Part shown: positions 42,933-50,644 of the stretch, piece after piece | Layout: the number at the start of each line of letters is the position of its first letter | How positions within the stretch are numbered: the first letter of the stretch is position 1 | Assembly (NCBI RefSeq): GCF_030580995.1 | Contig: NZ_JAUQSZ010000007.1 | Location: 152,757-216,756, forward strand | DNA length: 64,000 bases | Direction of reading: 5' to 3' | DNA from: Sphingomonas immobilis | GTDB lineage: Bacteria > Pseudomonadota > Alphaproteobacteria > Sphingomonadales > Sphingomonadaceae | Program-made: the position numbers and the translations under genes | The notes under the pieces: generated by a model | What the model saw: only the letters and a program-made list of their open reading frames with translations | The model's database searches: none | What the model was told of the DNA's origin: nothing

Positions 42933-44053
42933 GCGTGCAGGTCCGCTTGGGCGCGGCCCTTCCACATGCCGCCGCGCCCGCGCGCGTGCTGCCACGCCGA
43001 CAGCAAAGTGCAGCCCGCATAGAAGCTCGCGATCAAGGGCAGCGCCAGCCCCCACAGCGGCGAGCGGCGGTAGAATCGCAGCATCGGTTGAAACGCGAGT
43101 GCCATCAGAAGCCAGACCAATATCCCACCCGCCTGCGCATAGCCGCGCGCGAACACCGCCAGCAAGGGCGGCGCGAGATAGGTCAGCGCGAGGCCGATGG
43201 TGGTGCCCGCCAGTATCAGCGGATTATAGCCGAGCTGCGCATAGGCCGAGCGCGAGATCATCGCCGCAACCGAGGCCCAGGTGTCGTAGACGCGGATGCT
43301 CTGCGCGCGATTGGTGAGGCCGAGCCAGATGTCGCCGTGCCGCTTCATCAGCGCGCCGAATGCGCAATCGTCGATCAGCGCGCCGCGCACCGCCGCGATC
43401 CCGCCCGCACGTTCCAGCGCCGAGCGCTCGACCAGCATGACGCCGCCCGCCGCCCCGCCGAGGCCGCGTCCGCGCCGGTTCACGGTCGCGAAGGGGTAAA
43501 GCATCGCGAAGAACCACACGAAGGCAGGGATCAGCGCCTGCTCGGCGAGGCTTTCGCAACGCAGGCGGGCCATCAACGAAACGAGCACGCGGCGATCGCC
43601 GGTCGCGCGCGCGACGAGGCTGCGCAAGGTATCGGTCGCGTGGGCGATGTCGGCGTCGGTTAGGAGGAGATAGTCGGTCGCGCCAGCAGCCGCGATGCCC
43701 TGCGACACAGCCCAGAGCTTACCGGTCCATCCTGGGGCGAGCGGTGCGCCGGGGAGGATGGTGAGCCGGTCGGAACCCACGTCGCGGGCGATGCGCGCGG
43801 TGCCGTCGCTGCTGCCGTCATCGACCAGGATGATGCGGAAATCGCCGGGATAGTCCTGCGCGGCGAGGCTGGAGATCGAGCGCGCGATCACCTCCGCCTC
43901 GTCGCGGGCCGGGACGACGGCGGTGACGGCGGGCCAGACCGGCGGATCGGGGGGGAGGGCACGCGTATCGTGCTCCCGGTTCAGCCAGAACCAGTCGCGT
44001 GTCAGCAATATGCCGAGCCAGATCGCCAGCGTGACGGCGGCGAGCCAGATCAT
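42929..44053 (-). CDS. hpnB: hopanoid-associated glycosyltransferase HpnB
   Basis: 374 residues. Family-2 glycosyltransferase with an N-terminal membrane helix (WLAAVTLAIWLGILL), VTAVVPARDEAEVIARSISSLAAQDYP, LVDDGSSDGTARIA, DYLLLTDADIAHATDTL (the D-x-D) and C-terminal helices near 290-345. Acts at the inner membrane; the sugar acceptor is thought to be a hopanoid but is not proven. Overlaps hpnA by four bases upstream and hpnC by four bases downstream. Confidence 0.93.
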   Translation of the reverse strand: MIWLAAVTLAIWLGILLTRDWFWLNREHDTRALPPDPPVWPAVTAVVPARDEAEVIARSISSLAAQDYPGDFRIILVDDGSSDGTARIARDVGSDRLTILPGAPLAPGWTGKLWAVSQGIAAAGATDYLLLTDADIAHATDTLRSLVARATGDRRVLVSLMARLRCESLAEQALIPAFVWFFAMLYPFATVNRRGRGLGGAAGGVMLVERSALERAGGIAAVRGALIDDCAFGALMKRHGDIWLGLTNRAQSIRVYDTWASVAAMISRSAYAQLGYNPLILAGTTIGLALTYLAPPLLAVFARGYAQAGGILVWLLMALAFQPMLRFYRRSPLWGLALPLIASFYAGCTLLSAWQHARGRGGMWKGRAQADLHA

Positions 44054-45057
44054 TTCAGCACCCCCGCGTCCCGGAACCAGGCGATCGCATCGGCCAGCGC
44101 CTCGACATGCGGGCGCGCATGATAGCCCAGCTCAGCTTCCGCCTTCGCGCTGGAATAATACATCGCGTGGCTCGCCATCTTGAGCGAATCGATCGTCAGA
44201 AAGGGCTCCTTGCCGGTGATCCGCGCGAGGCCCTCGTTGATCCACGCCAGCGGATACAATGGACCACGCGGCAGCGCGACGGTCGGGGCCTTGCGTCCGA
44301 CCAGCGCGGCAATCTCGCCCAGCATCGCGCCGAGCGACACGTCCCGTCCGCCGAGGATGTAGCGTTCGCCGATGCGGCCCTTCTCGAAGGCGAGGCGGTG
44401 GCCCTCCGCCACATCGTCGACGTGAACGAGGTTGAGGCCGCTGTCGACAAAGGCGGGCATCTTGCCCGACGCCGCCTCGATGATGATCCGTCCGGTCGGC
44501 GTCGGCCGCACGTCGCGTGGGCCGATCGGGGTGGAAGGGTTGACGATCACGGCGGGCAGCCCCTCGGCCACCATCGCCTCGACGAGCCGTTCGGCGACGA
44601 CCTTGCTGCGCTTGTACGCGCCGACCGCCTGTTCGGGCGTCGCCGGCCGCGTTTCGTCTGCGGGGCCGGTATCGTCTGGCAGGATCGTCGCCACGCTGCT
44701 GGTGTAGACGATGCGCTCGACCGCCGCCGCCCGCGCCGCGTTCATCACGATGCGGGTGCTGGCGAGATTATTGCGGACGATCTCCTCCGGGTCTGGTGCC
44801 CAGATGCGGTAGTCGGCGGCGACGTGGAAGAGGTGCCGCACCCCCGCCACCGCGCGCGCCATTGCCGCTTCGTCACGCGCATCGCCCTCGACAAGCTCGC
44901 CCGGAAAATCGCCGAGATTGGCGCGCGGACTTGTCGCGCGGACGAGGCCGCGCACCTTCCATCCGTCCGCCGCCAGCCGCCGCGCCACCGCCGATCCGAC
45001 GAAGCCGGATACGCCGGTGACGAGCACCAATCCCTGCCTGTCGATCGCTTCCGTCAT
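44050..45057 (-). CDS. hpnA: hopanoid-associated sugar epimerase HpnA
   Basis: 335 residues, extended short-chain dehydrogenase. NAD-binding TGVSGFVGSAVARRLAADGW, then the active-site AYKRSKVVAERLV (Y-x-x-x-K), and VIVNPSTPIGPRD. Family members are called dihydroflavonol-4-reductase-like; role in hopanoid side-chain tailoring is not settled. First gene of the minus-strand hpn operon; ATG at 45057. Divergent from hpnI across 77 bases, which must hold both promoters. Confidence 0.93.
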   Translation of the reverse strand: MTEAIDRQGLVLVTGVSGFVGSAVARRLAADGWKVRGLVRATSPRANLGDFPGELVEGDARDEAAMARAVAGVRHLFHVAADYRIWAPDPEEIVRNNLASTRIVMNAARAAAVERIVYTSSVATILPDDTGPADETRPATPEQAVGAYKRSKVVAERLVEAMVAEGLPAVIVNPSTPIGPRDVRPTPTGRIIIEAASGKMPAFVDSGLNLVHVDDVAEGHRLAFEKGRIGERYILGGRDVSLGAMLGEIAALVGRKAPTVALPRGPLYPLAWINEGLARITGKEPFLTIDSLKMASHAMYYSSAKAEAELGYHARPHVEALADAIAWFRDAGVLK

Positions 45058-45134
45058 GCGCGCACCCTCTACACCAAAGCATGGCCAGAGGAAGGCGCTG
45101 ACATTGTGCGTATCCATCGCTAATAGCGTTGCCG

Positions 45135-46283
45135 ATGAGCGGGATTGGGGCGATCTTGAGCTGGGCCGCGACGGTGCTGGCATGCATGGCGTTCGGCTAT
45201 ACCGTCGCCAGCTTGATCGTGTTCCTGCTGTTCTTCCAGCGGCGCTCGGCGATCGCCTCCGCGCCGGGAGCCGTAACCATTCTCAAGCCCTTGCATGGTG
45301 CGGAGCCGCAACTCGAAACCAATCTGGTGAGCTTTCTCACGCAGGATTATGCAGCCCCCGTGCAATTGCTGTGCGGAGTGCAGCGCGCCAACGATCCCGC
45401 CATCGCCGTGGTCGAATCGCTGCGGCGGCGTTTCCCGGAGGCGGACATCGAGCTGGTCGTCGATGGCGCACGGCACGGCTCCAATGGCAAGGTCTCGAAC
45501 CTCATCAATATGGCACCGCGCATCCGCCATGACGTGACGCTGCTGAGCGACAGCGACATCTTCGTGGAGCCGGATTATGTCCGGCGCGTGCTCGCTGCTC
45601 TGCAAGCGCCGGGTGTCGGTGCGGTCAGCTGCGCCTATTACGGTCGCGGCGACGCCGGCATCTGGTCACGGCTCGGCGCGGCGGGGATCAGCTATCAGTT
45701 CCTGCTCAACCTTACCTTCGGCGTCTACACCGGCCTGGCCAAGCCGTGCATGGGCTCCACCATCGCGCTGCGCCGCGGCGAGATCGAGGCGCTCGAGGGT
45801 TTTCGAACCCTCGCCGACGTGCTGGCGGACGATTATGCGATCGGCGCGGCGATCCGGGCCACAGGGCGCGACGTGGTGGTGCCGTCCATGCTCGTCGGCC
45901 ATGCCTTCGACGAGCGTAGTCTGGCCGGGCTGTGGCGGCATGAGCTGCGCTGGGCGGCGACGGTGCGCGGCACCGGCCTTGCGCGCTACATGGGCACGGT
46001 GATCTGCATGCCGCTGCCGCTCGCGCTCATCGCCTGCGTTTTCGCGCCGTTGCCGGGCTTCGGCCTTACGCTTGCCGCATTGCTGGTGCGGATAGCGGTT
46101 GTCCTCACCGTAGACCGGAAGGTAGGGGAGGCCGCCGCGCCGCTGTGGATGTTGCCGTTGCGCGATATCATGAGCTTCGCGGTTTATGTTGCCAGCTTCT
46201 TCGTCCGCTCGGTTGATTGGCGCGGCGCGGAACTTAAAATAGATCATCACGGCCAACTCGTTCGGCCCCCGGAGATTTCTTAA
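45135..46283 (+). CDS. hpnI: hopanoid glycosyltransferase HpnI
   Basis: 382 residues. Ceramide-glucosyltransferase-like GT2 fold: an N-terminal helix (TVASLIVFLLFF), VTILKPLHGAEPQLETNL, VDGARHGSNGKVSNLINM, LLSDSDIFVEPDYV (D-x-D) and two to three C-terminal helices. In Burkholderia and others HpnI adds N-acetylglucosamine to bacteriohopanetetrol, the first step to the cyclitol ether. ATG at 45135. Its TAA shares a base with the hpnJ start. Confidence 0.94.
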   Translation: MSGIGAILSWAATVLACMAFGYTVASLIVFLLFFQRRSAIASAPGAVTILKPLHGAEPQLETNLVSFLTQDYAAPVQLLCGVQRANDPAIAVVESLRRRFPEADIELVVDGARHGSNGKVSNLINMAPRIRHDVTLLSDSDIFVEPDYVRRVLAALQAPGVGAVSCAYYGRGDAGIWSRLGAAGISYQFLLNLTFGVYTGLAKPCMGSTIALRRGEIEALEGFRTLADVLADDYAIGAAIRATGRDVVVPSMLVGHAFDERSLAGLWRHELRWAATVRGTGLARYMGTVICMPLPLALIACVFAPLPGFGLTLAALLVRIAVVLTVDRKVGEAAAPLWMLPLRDIMSFAVYVASFFVRSVDWRGAELKIDHHGQLVRPPEIS

Positions 46284-47728
46284 TGATGCGTACGCTGTTC
46301 CTTCAGGCTCCCTCTTTCGACGGGTATGACGGCGGGGCCGGCGCGCGCTATCAGATGAAGCGCGAGGTGAAGTCCTTCTGGTATCCGACCTGGCTCGCGC
46401 AGCCTGCGGCGATGATCGAAGGCTCGAAGCTGATCGACGCACCCGCGCACGATCAGTCGTGGGAGGACATCGCCCACGAATTCGACACGCGCGACCTCGT
46501 CATCCTCCACACCTCGACGCCGAGCTTCAACCAGGACATCCGCACCGCGCGCCTCATTAAGGAGCGCAACCCGAAAATCCTGATCGCCTTCGTCGGCGCC
46601 AAGGTGATGATCGAGGACAAGGCGAGCCTGGAGGCATGCGAGGCGATCGACCTCGTCTGCCGCGAGGAATATGATTTCACCTGCGTCGAACTGGCCGAAG
46701 GCCGGCCGCTGGCGGAGATCGACGGCATTACCTGGCGCGCGCCGGACGGATCGATCGTGCGCAACAAGGACCGCGCGCAGATCGAGGACATGGACGTCCT
46801 CCCGATGGTCTCGCCGATCTACAAGCGCGACCTGGATTCCACGAAATATTTCGGCGGCTATCAGCGCCACCCGTACGTCAGCTTCTACACGGGGCGCGGG
46901 TGCAAGAGCCGTTGCACTTTCTGCCTGTGGCCGCAGACGATCAGCGGGCATCGCTATCGCCACCGCTCGGTCCCGAAGGTGATCGAGGAGGTGCAGTATA
47001 TCCTTGCCGAGATGCCCGAGGTGAACGAGATCTTCTTCGACGACGATACGCTCGCCGATGCGCATGATTTCGTCGTCGAGCTGTCGGGCGAGCTCCGCAA
47101 GCTCGGCTTCGGCACGCCCGGTTTCCGTGTCACCTGGGGCTGCAACGCCAAGGCCAACGTCCCGCAGCCGGTGCTGAAGGCGATGAAGGAAGGCGGCTGC
47201 CGCGTGCTGCTCGTCGGCTACGAAAGCGGCAACCAGCAGATCCTGCACAACATCAAGAAGGGCCTGCGCACCGATGTCGCGCGGCAGTTCACCAAGGACG
47301 CGCATGCGCTCGGCCTGACGATCCACGGCACCTTCATCCTCGGGCTCCCCGGCGAGACGCTGGAGACGATCGAGGAAACGATCAACTACGCCAAGGAGAT
47401 CAACCCGCACACCATCCAGGTGTCGCTGGCGGCGCCCTATCCGGGCACGTTCCTCTACAAGCAGGCGATCGAAAACGGCTGGTTCGACAATTCGAACGAG
47501 CTGCTGACCGACGGCGGCAACCAGATCGCGCAGCTTTCGTATCCGCACCTCTCGTCGGCAGTGATCTTCGAAAAGGTCGAAGAGTTCTACAAGCGCTTCT
47601 ACTTCCGCCCCAGCAAGATCTGGGAGATCGTGCGGGAAATGCTGACCGATTGGGACATGATGAAGCGCCGCCTGCGCGAGGGCGTCGAATTCTTCGACTT
47701 CCTGCGGCGTCGCAAGGAAGCGGTGTAA
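46283..47728 (+). CDS. hpnJ: hopanoid radical SAM enzyme HpnJ
   Basis: 481 residues. N-terminal B12-binding-like region (VILHTSTPSFNQDIRTARLIK, FVGAKVMIEDKASLEACEAIDLVCREEYD) and a radical SAM core with C207, C211 and C214 (GRGCKSRCTFCLWPQ). Proposed to contract the glucosamine ring of BHT glucosamine to the cyclopentane of BHT cyclitol ether. Starts on the A shared with the hpnI stop (TAATG). Followed by a small ORF and hpnK. Confidence 0.94.
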   Translation: MMRTLFLQAPSFDGYDGGAGARYQMKREVKSFWYPTWLAQPAAMIEGSKLIDAPAHDQSWEDIAHEFDTRDLVILHTSTPSFNQDIRTARLIKERNPKILIAFVGAKVMIEDKASLEACEAIDLVCREEYDFTCVELAEGRPLAEIDGITWRAPDGSIVRNKDRAQIEDMDVLPMVSPIYKRDLDSTKYFGGYQRHPYVSFYTGRGCKSRCTFCLWPQTISGHRYRHRSVPKVIEEVQYILAEMPEVNEIFFDDDTLADAHDFVVELSGELRKLGFGTPGFRVTWGCNAKANVPQPVLKAMKEGGCRVLLVGYESGNQQILHNIKKGLRTDVARQFTKDAHALGLTIHGTFILGLPGETLETIEETINYAKEINPHTIQVSLAAPYPGTFLYKQAIENGWFDNSNELLTDGGNQIAQLSYPHLSSAVIFEKVEEFYKRFYFRPSKIWEIVREMLTDWDMMKRRLREGVEFFDFLRRRKEAV

Positions 47729-47755
47729 GCCTTTGTCGTGACGACGCTTGCCGGA

Positions 47756-47926
47756 ATGACAGTGAACGAGCGGCTCGTCGCGCGCGGGCTGCTCGAAAAC
47801 TGGAACGACGCGGTGCGGGCGCGAGACCGGGCGGCGATGATCCTGCTGCTGCGGCGTGTCGCGGTGCCCAATGCTTCCAATGTCGCCGATGCGGTGCTGG
47901 CGGATCCGGCGTTCTACGGCTTCTGA
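47756..47926 (+). CDS. small conserved-looking ORF between hpnJ and hpnK
   Basis: 56 residues: MTVNERLVARGLLENWNDAV, then an Arg-rich helix, then VADAVLADPAFYGF. Reads like a compact all-helical protein, not an out-of-frame shadow: it fills the only gap in the operon and ends four bases before the hpnK start. I recall similar short helical proteins in other sphingomonads, but I cannot check. An in-frame GTG at 47738 is an alternative start. Function unknown. Confidence 0.65.
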   Translation: MTVNERLVARGLLENWNDAVRARDRAAMILLLRRVAVPNASNVADAVLADPAFYGF

Positions 47927-47930
47927 ACGG

Positions 47931-48755
47931 GTGCGGACCGTCATCATCAACGCCGACGATTTCGGCGTCGCGGTCGCGGTCAACGAAGCGGTCGAGCGGG
48001 CGCACCGCGAGGGCATTCTCACCACCACCAGCCTGATGGTGACGGGCGCGGCGGTGCCCGATGCGGTGGCGCGGGCGAAGGCGATGCCGAGGCTCGGCGT
48101 TGGCCTCCACGTTGCGCTCGCCGAGGTGCCGCCGGCATTGCCGCCCGCACAGATTCCCGATCTCGTCGATGCGAACGGGCATTTCCGCGTCGACGCTCTC
48201 TCCGTCAGCCTCGCCCTCGTAGCGCGCGCACCCGTACGGCGGCAGTTGGAGGCGGAGATCGAGGCTCAGTTCGCGCTGTTCGAAGCGACCGGCCTGCCGC
48301 TCGATCACGTCGACTCGCACAAGCACATGCACATGCACCCGGTCATCGCCGCGACGATCCTGCGCGTCGGCCGGCGTCACGGCATGCGCGCCGTCCGCGC
48401 CCCGGTCGAACCGCGCGCTGTTCTACGGAAAATCGAGCCGGTGAAGGGCTTCGACATAGCCGCACCCTTCGCGCGCGGTTTCCAGCGCAAGGCACGTCGC
48501 GCGGGTTTCAAGGTGCCCGATCACGTCTTCGGCCTCGCCTGGTCGGGCGCGATGCGCACCGAACGGCTGCGTGCCATTCTCCAGCATCTTCCCGAAGGCG
48601 TCAGCGAGGTCTATCTGCATCCCGCGACCGGGCCGTATCCGCTCTCCGCGCCGGGCTATGCCTATGCGGATGAACTCGCGGCGCTGACCGATCCGGTTGC
48701 GCGCGAGATCGTCTCGCGCGAAGGGATCACGTTGGCGCGTTTCGCCGATTTGTAA
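47931..48755 (+). CDS. hpnK: hopanoid deacetylase HpnK (YdjC/ChbG family)
   Basis: 274 residues. TVIINADDFGVAVAVNEAVERAHREG is the YdjC entry with the metal-binding D-D; HVDSHKHMHMHPVIAATIL supplies two further His ligands. Removes the acetyl group from BHT N-acetylglucosamine, between the HpnI and HpnJ steps. GTG start at 47931, four bases after the small ORF stop. Confidence 0.94.
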   Translation: MRTVIINADDFGVAVAVNEAVERAHREGILTTTSLMVTGAAVPDAVARAKAMPRLGVGLHVALAEVPPALPPAQIPDLVDANGHFRVDALSVSLALVARAPVRRQLEAEIEAQFALFEATGLPLDHVDSHKHMHMHPVIAATILRVGRRHGMRAVRAPVEPRAVLRKIEPVKGFDIAAPFARGFQRKARRAGFKVPDHVFGLAWSGAMRTERLRAILQHLPEGVSEVYLHPATGPYPLSAPGYAYADELAALTDPVAREIVSREGITLARFADL

Positions 48756-48764
48756 GGAAGACCG

Positions 48765-49658
48765 ATGAACTACGTCCCCGGCACGATCGAAGCCGCAGGC
48801 CCGGCGCCCGGCAAGAAGGTCCGCCTCGGCAGCGAGGATCACAAGATTCTGTTCTGCCGCGCCCTGCTCGACACGCACGATGCGTACCGCCCGGCATTGA
48901 TCGACTGGCCGGTGCTGACCGAAGAGACGCGGCGGAAGATCGTGTCGCTGCCGATCTGGGACATGGCGGTGCAGACGGAGGGGCGTACCGGGCTGTTCGT
49001 GCAGACCTTCGCAGACCTGGCGCGTGACCCGGAGCTCAAGACCGCGCTGGAAATGGATGCCTTCGAGGAGAAGCGTCACAAGATCGTGCTTGCAGACATG
49101 GTGACGCATTACGGCATCGAGCTCGAGCCTGAGCCGCCCTATATCAAGCCGAAAGACCCCGAATGGGCGTTCATGCGCTCGGGCTTTTCCGAGTGTATCG
49201 ACAGCTTCTTCGGCTTTGGGCTGTTCAAGATCGCCAAAGACACCGGCTTCTTCCCGCCCGAGTTGATCGACACGTTCGAGCCGGTGATGCGCGAGGAGGG
49301 GCGGCACATCCTGTTCTTCGTCAACTGGGTGTCGTGGTGGCGGCGCAACATGCCGTGGTGGCGTCGCCCTTATTTCGAGCTGAAGGTCTGGGCGGTTTGG
49401 TGCTTCCTGTTCTGGGAACGGATCGACATGGCCAAGGGCATGGGCGACAGCACCAAGGCGCAGGAAAGCAACTTCACCCTCAACGGATCGAAGGATCTCG
49501 GCGTCGAGGTCAGTTTCGCGGAACTGGCGACGATCTGCCTTGCGGAGAACGACCGCCGCCTCGCGCCCTATGATTCGCGCCTGATCCGGCCGAAATTCGT
49601 GCCCGGCGCGATCCGCCTCGTGCTGACGCTGATGGGGAAGAAGCCCAAAGCGGCATGA
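48765..49658 (+). CDS. ferritin-like protein with full di-iron ligand set
   Basis: 297 residues, mostly helical. Four-helix ligand pattern: E72, E102-x-x-H105 (EEKRH), E143 (SECIDSFF), and E178-x-x-H181 (EEGRH). That is the E, ExxH, E, ExxH set of di-iron oxidases and monooxygenases (the COQ7, AurF and acyl-ACP desaturase type). A hydrophobic helix rich in Trp (about 205-218) suggests membrane contact. It starts ten bases after hpnK and its stop overlaps hpnL (ATGA), so it belongs to the hopanoid operon. Family call ferritin-like; the oxygenase role is inference. No known hpn letter. Confidence 0.85.
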   Translation: MNYVPGTIEAAGPAPGKKVRLGSEDHKILFCRALLDTHDAYRPALIDWPVLTEETRRKIVSLPIWDMAVQTEGRTGLFVQTFADLARDPELKTALEMDAFEEKRHKIVLADMVTHYGIELEPEPPYIKPKDPEWAFMRSGFSECIDSFFGFGLFKIAKDTGFFPPELIDTFEPVMREEGRHILFFVNWVSWWRRNMPWWRRPYFELKVWAVWCFLFWERIDMAKGMGDSTKAQESNFTLNGSKDLGVEVSFAELATICLAENDRRLAPYDSRLIRPKFVPGAIRLVLTLMGKKPKAA

Positions 49659-50644
49659 ACTGGGCTAGGCTAGGGCTGCTGGCAGCGACTGTCGTCGGGC
49701 TGGCGGTGGCGTGCTGGACGGTGGGCGCGGCGGGCGCGCATCAGGTGTTCGCTGCGATGACCGCGATCGGCTGGACCGGCATGGCCGCGTTCCTCGGCTG
49801 CTCGGTGGTGGTGATGTTCCTCGTCGGCGCGGCGTGGCTCGCCGCCGCGCCCGGTCAGCCGGTGGGCCGTCTGCCGCTGTTCACCTGGGCACGCATGACG
49901 CGCGAGGCGGCGGCGGACGTATTGCCCTTCTCGCAGCTCGGCGGCCTTGTCGTCGGCGCGCGCACGCTGGCGGGGCGTGGGGTGAGCGATCCGGTGATCT
50001 ACGCCTCGATGATCGCCGATATGTCGATGGAGATGGCGGCACAATTGCTGTTCACGCTGGCGGGGCTGGCGACGTTGCTCGCGGTGACGACAAACGCGGG
50101 CGTGGACGCCGGGATCGTCCCGCTCGCCGTCGGCGGCATGGGCATCAGCTTTGCGTTCATGCTGATCTTCTGGATCGGCCAGCGTCCGCTGCTGAAGCTG
50201 GCGGGCGCGGCGGCGGCGCGGATGCTGCCGGGATCGGCCGCAACGCTGGCGGCGGTGCAGGAACGGCTCGGCGAGACCTATCGCAGCCGCGGTCACATGG
50301 CCGTGAGCTTCGCGTTCAATTTCGCCGCCTGGACGGGCAGCGCGGTGACGGCGTGGGTCGCGCTGCGCTTCATGGGGTCGACCGCGCCGTTATGGGGCGT
50401 GATCGCGGTCGAGGCGCTGATCTTCACGCTCCGTAGCGTCGCCTTCTTCGTGCCCGGCGCGGTCGGCGTTCAGGAGGTCGCCTATACGCTGATCGGCCCG
50501 CTGTTCGGTCTGCCACCGACGACGGCGCTGGCGCTGTCGCTGCTCAAGCGCGCGCGTGATCTGATCGTCGGCGTGCCCGCGATCCTGATCTGGCAGGCGG
50601 GCGAGGTTGGCGCGCTGGCGCGGAAGCGAGCCGAGGCGGCTTGA
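49655..50644 (+). CDS. hpnL: HpnL, lysylphosphatidylglycerol-synthase-like membrane protein
   Basis: 329 residues with about eight membrane helices. WARMTREAAADVLPFSQLGGLVVGARTLAGRGV and FFVPGAVGVQEVAYTLIGPLFGLPPTTALALSLLKRARDLIVG are the UPF0104/AglD pattern that includes HpnL. Role in hopanoid assembly is unproven; likely moves or anchors lipid intermediates. ATG at 49655 overlaps the ferritin-like gene by four bases. Its end overlaps the TTG start of the next frame. Confidence 0.9.
   Translation: MNWARLGLLAATVVGLAVACWTVGAAGAHQVFAAMTAIGWTGMAAFLGCSVVVMFLVGAAWLAAAPGQPVGRLPLFTWARMTREAAADVLPFSQLGGLVVGARTLAGRGVSDPVIYASMIADMSMEMAAQLLFTLAGLATLLAVTTNAGVDAGIVPLAVGGMGISFAFMLIFWIGQRPLLKLAGAAAARMLPGSAATLAAVQERLGETYRSRGHMAVSFAFNFAAWTGSAVTAWVALRFMGSTAPLWGVIAVEALIFTLRSVAFFVPGAVGVQEVAYTLIGPLFGLPPTTALALSLLKRARDLIVGVPAILIWQAGEVGALARKRAEAA

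Noticed and set aside
41236..43020. An apparent 594-residue fusion protein extending HpnD upstream
   Set aside because: The first half is an out-of-frame reading of hpnC. HpnD's own ATG at 42081 overlaps the hpnC stop and matches the family start.
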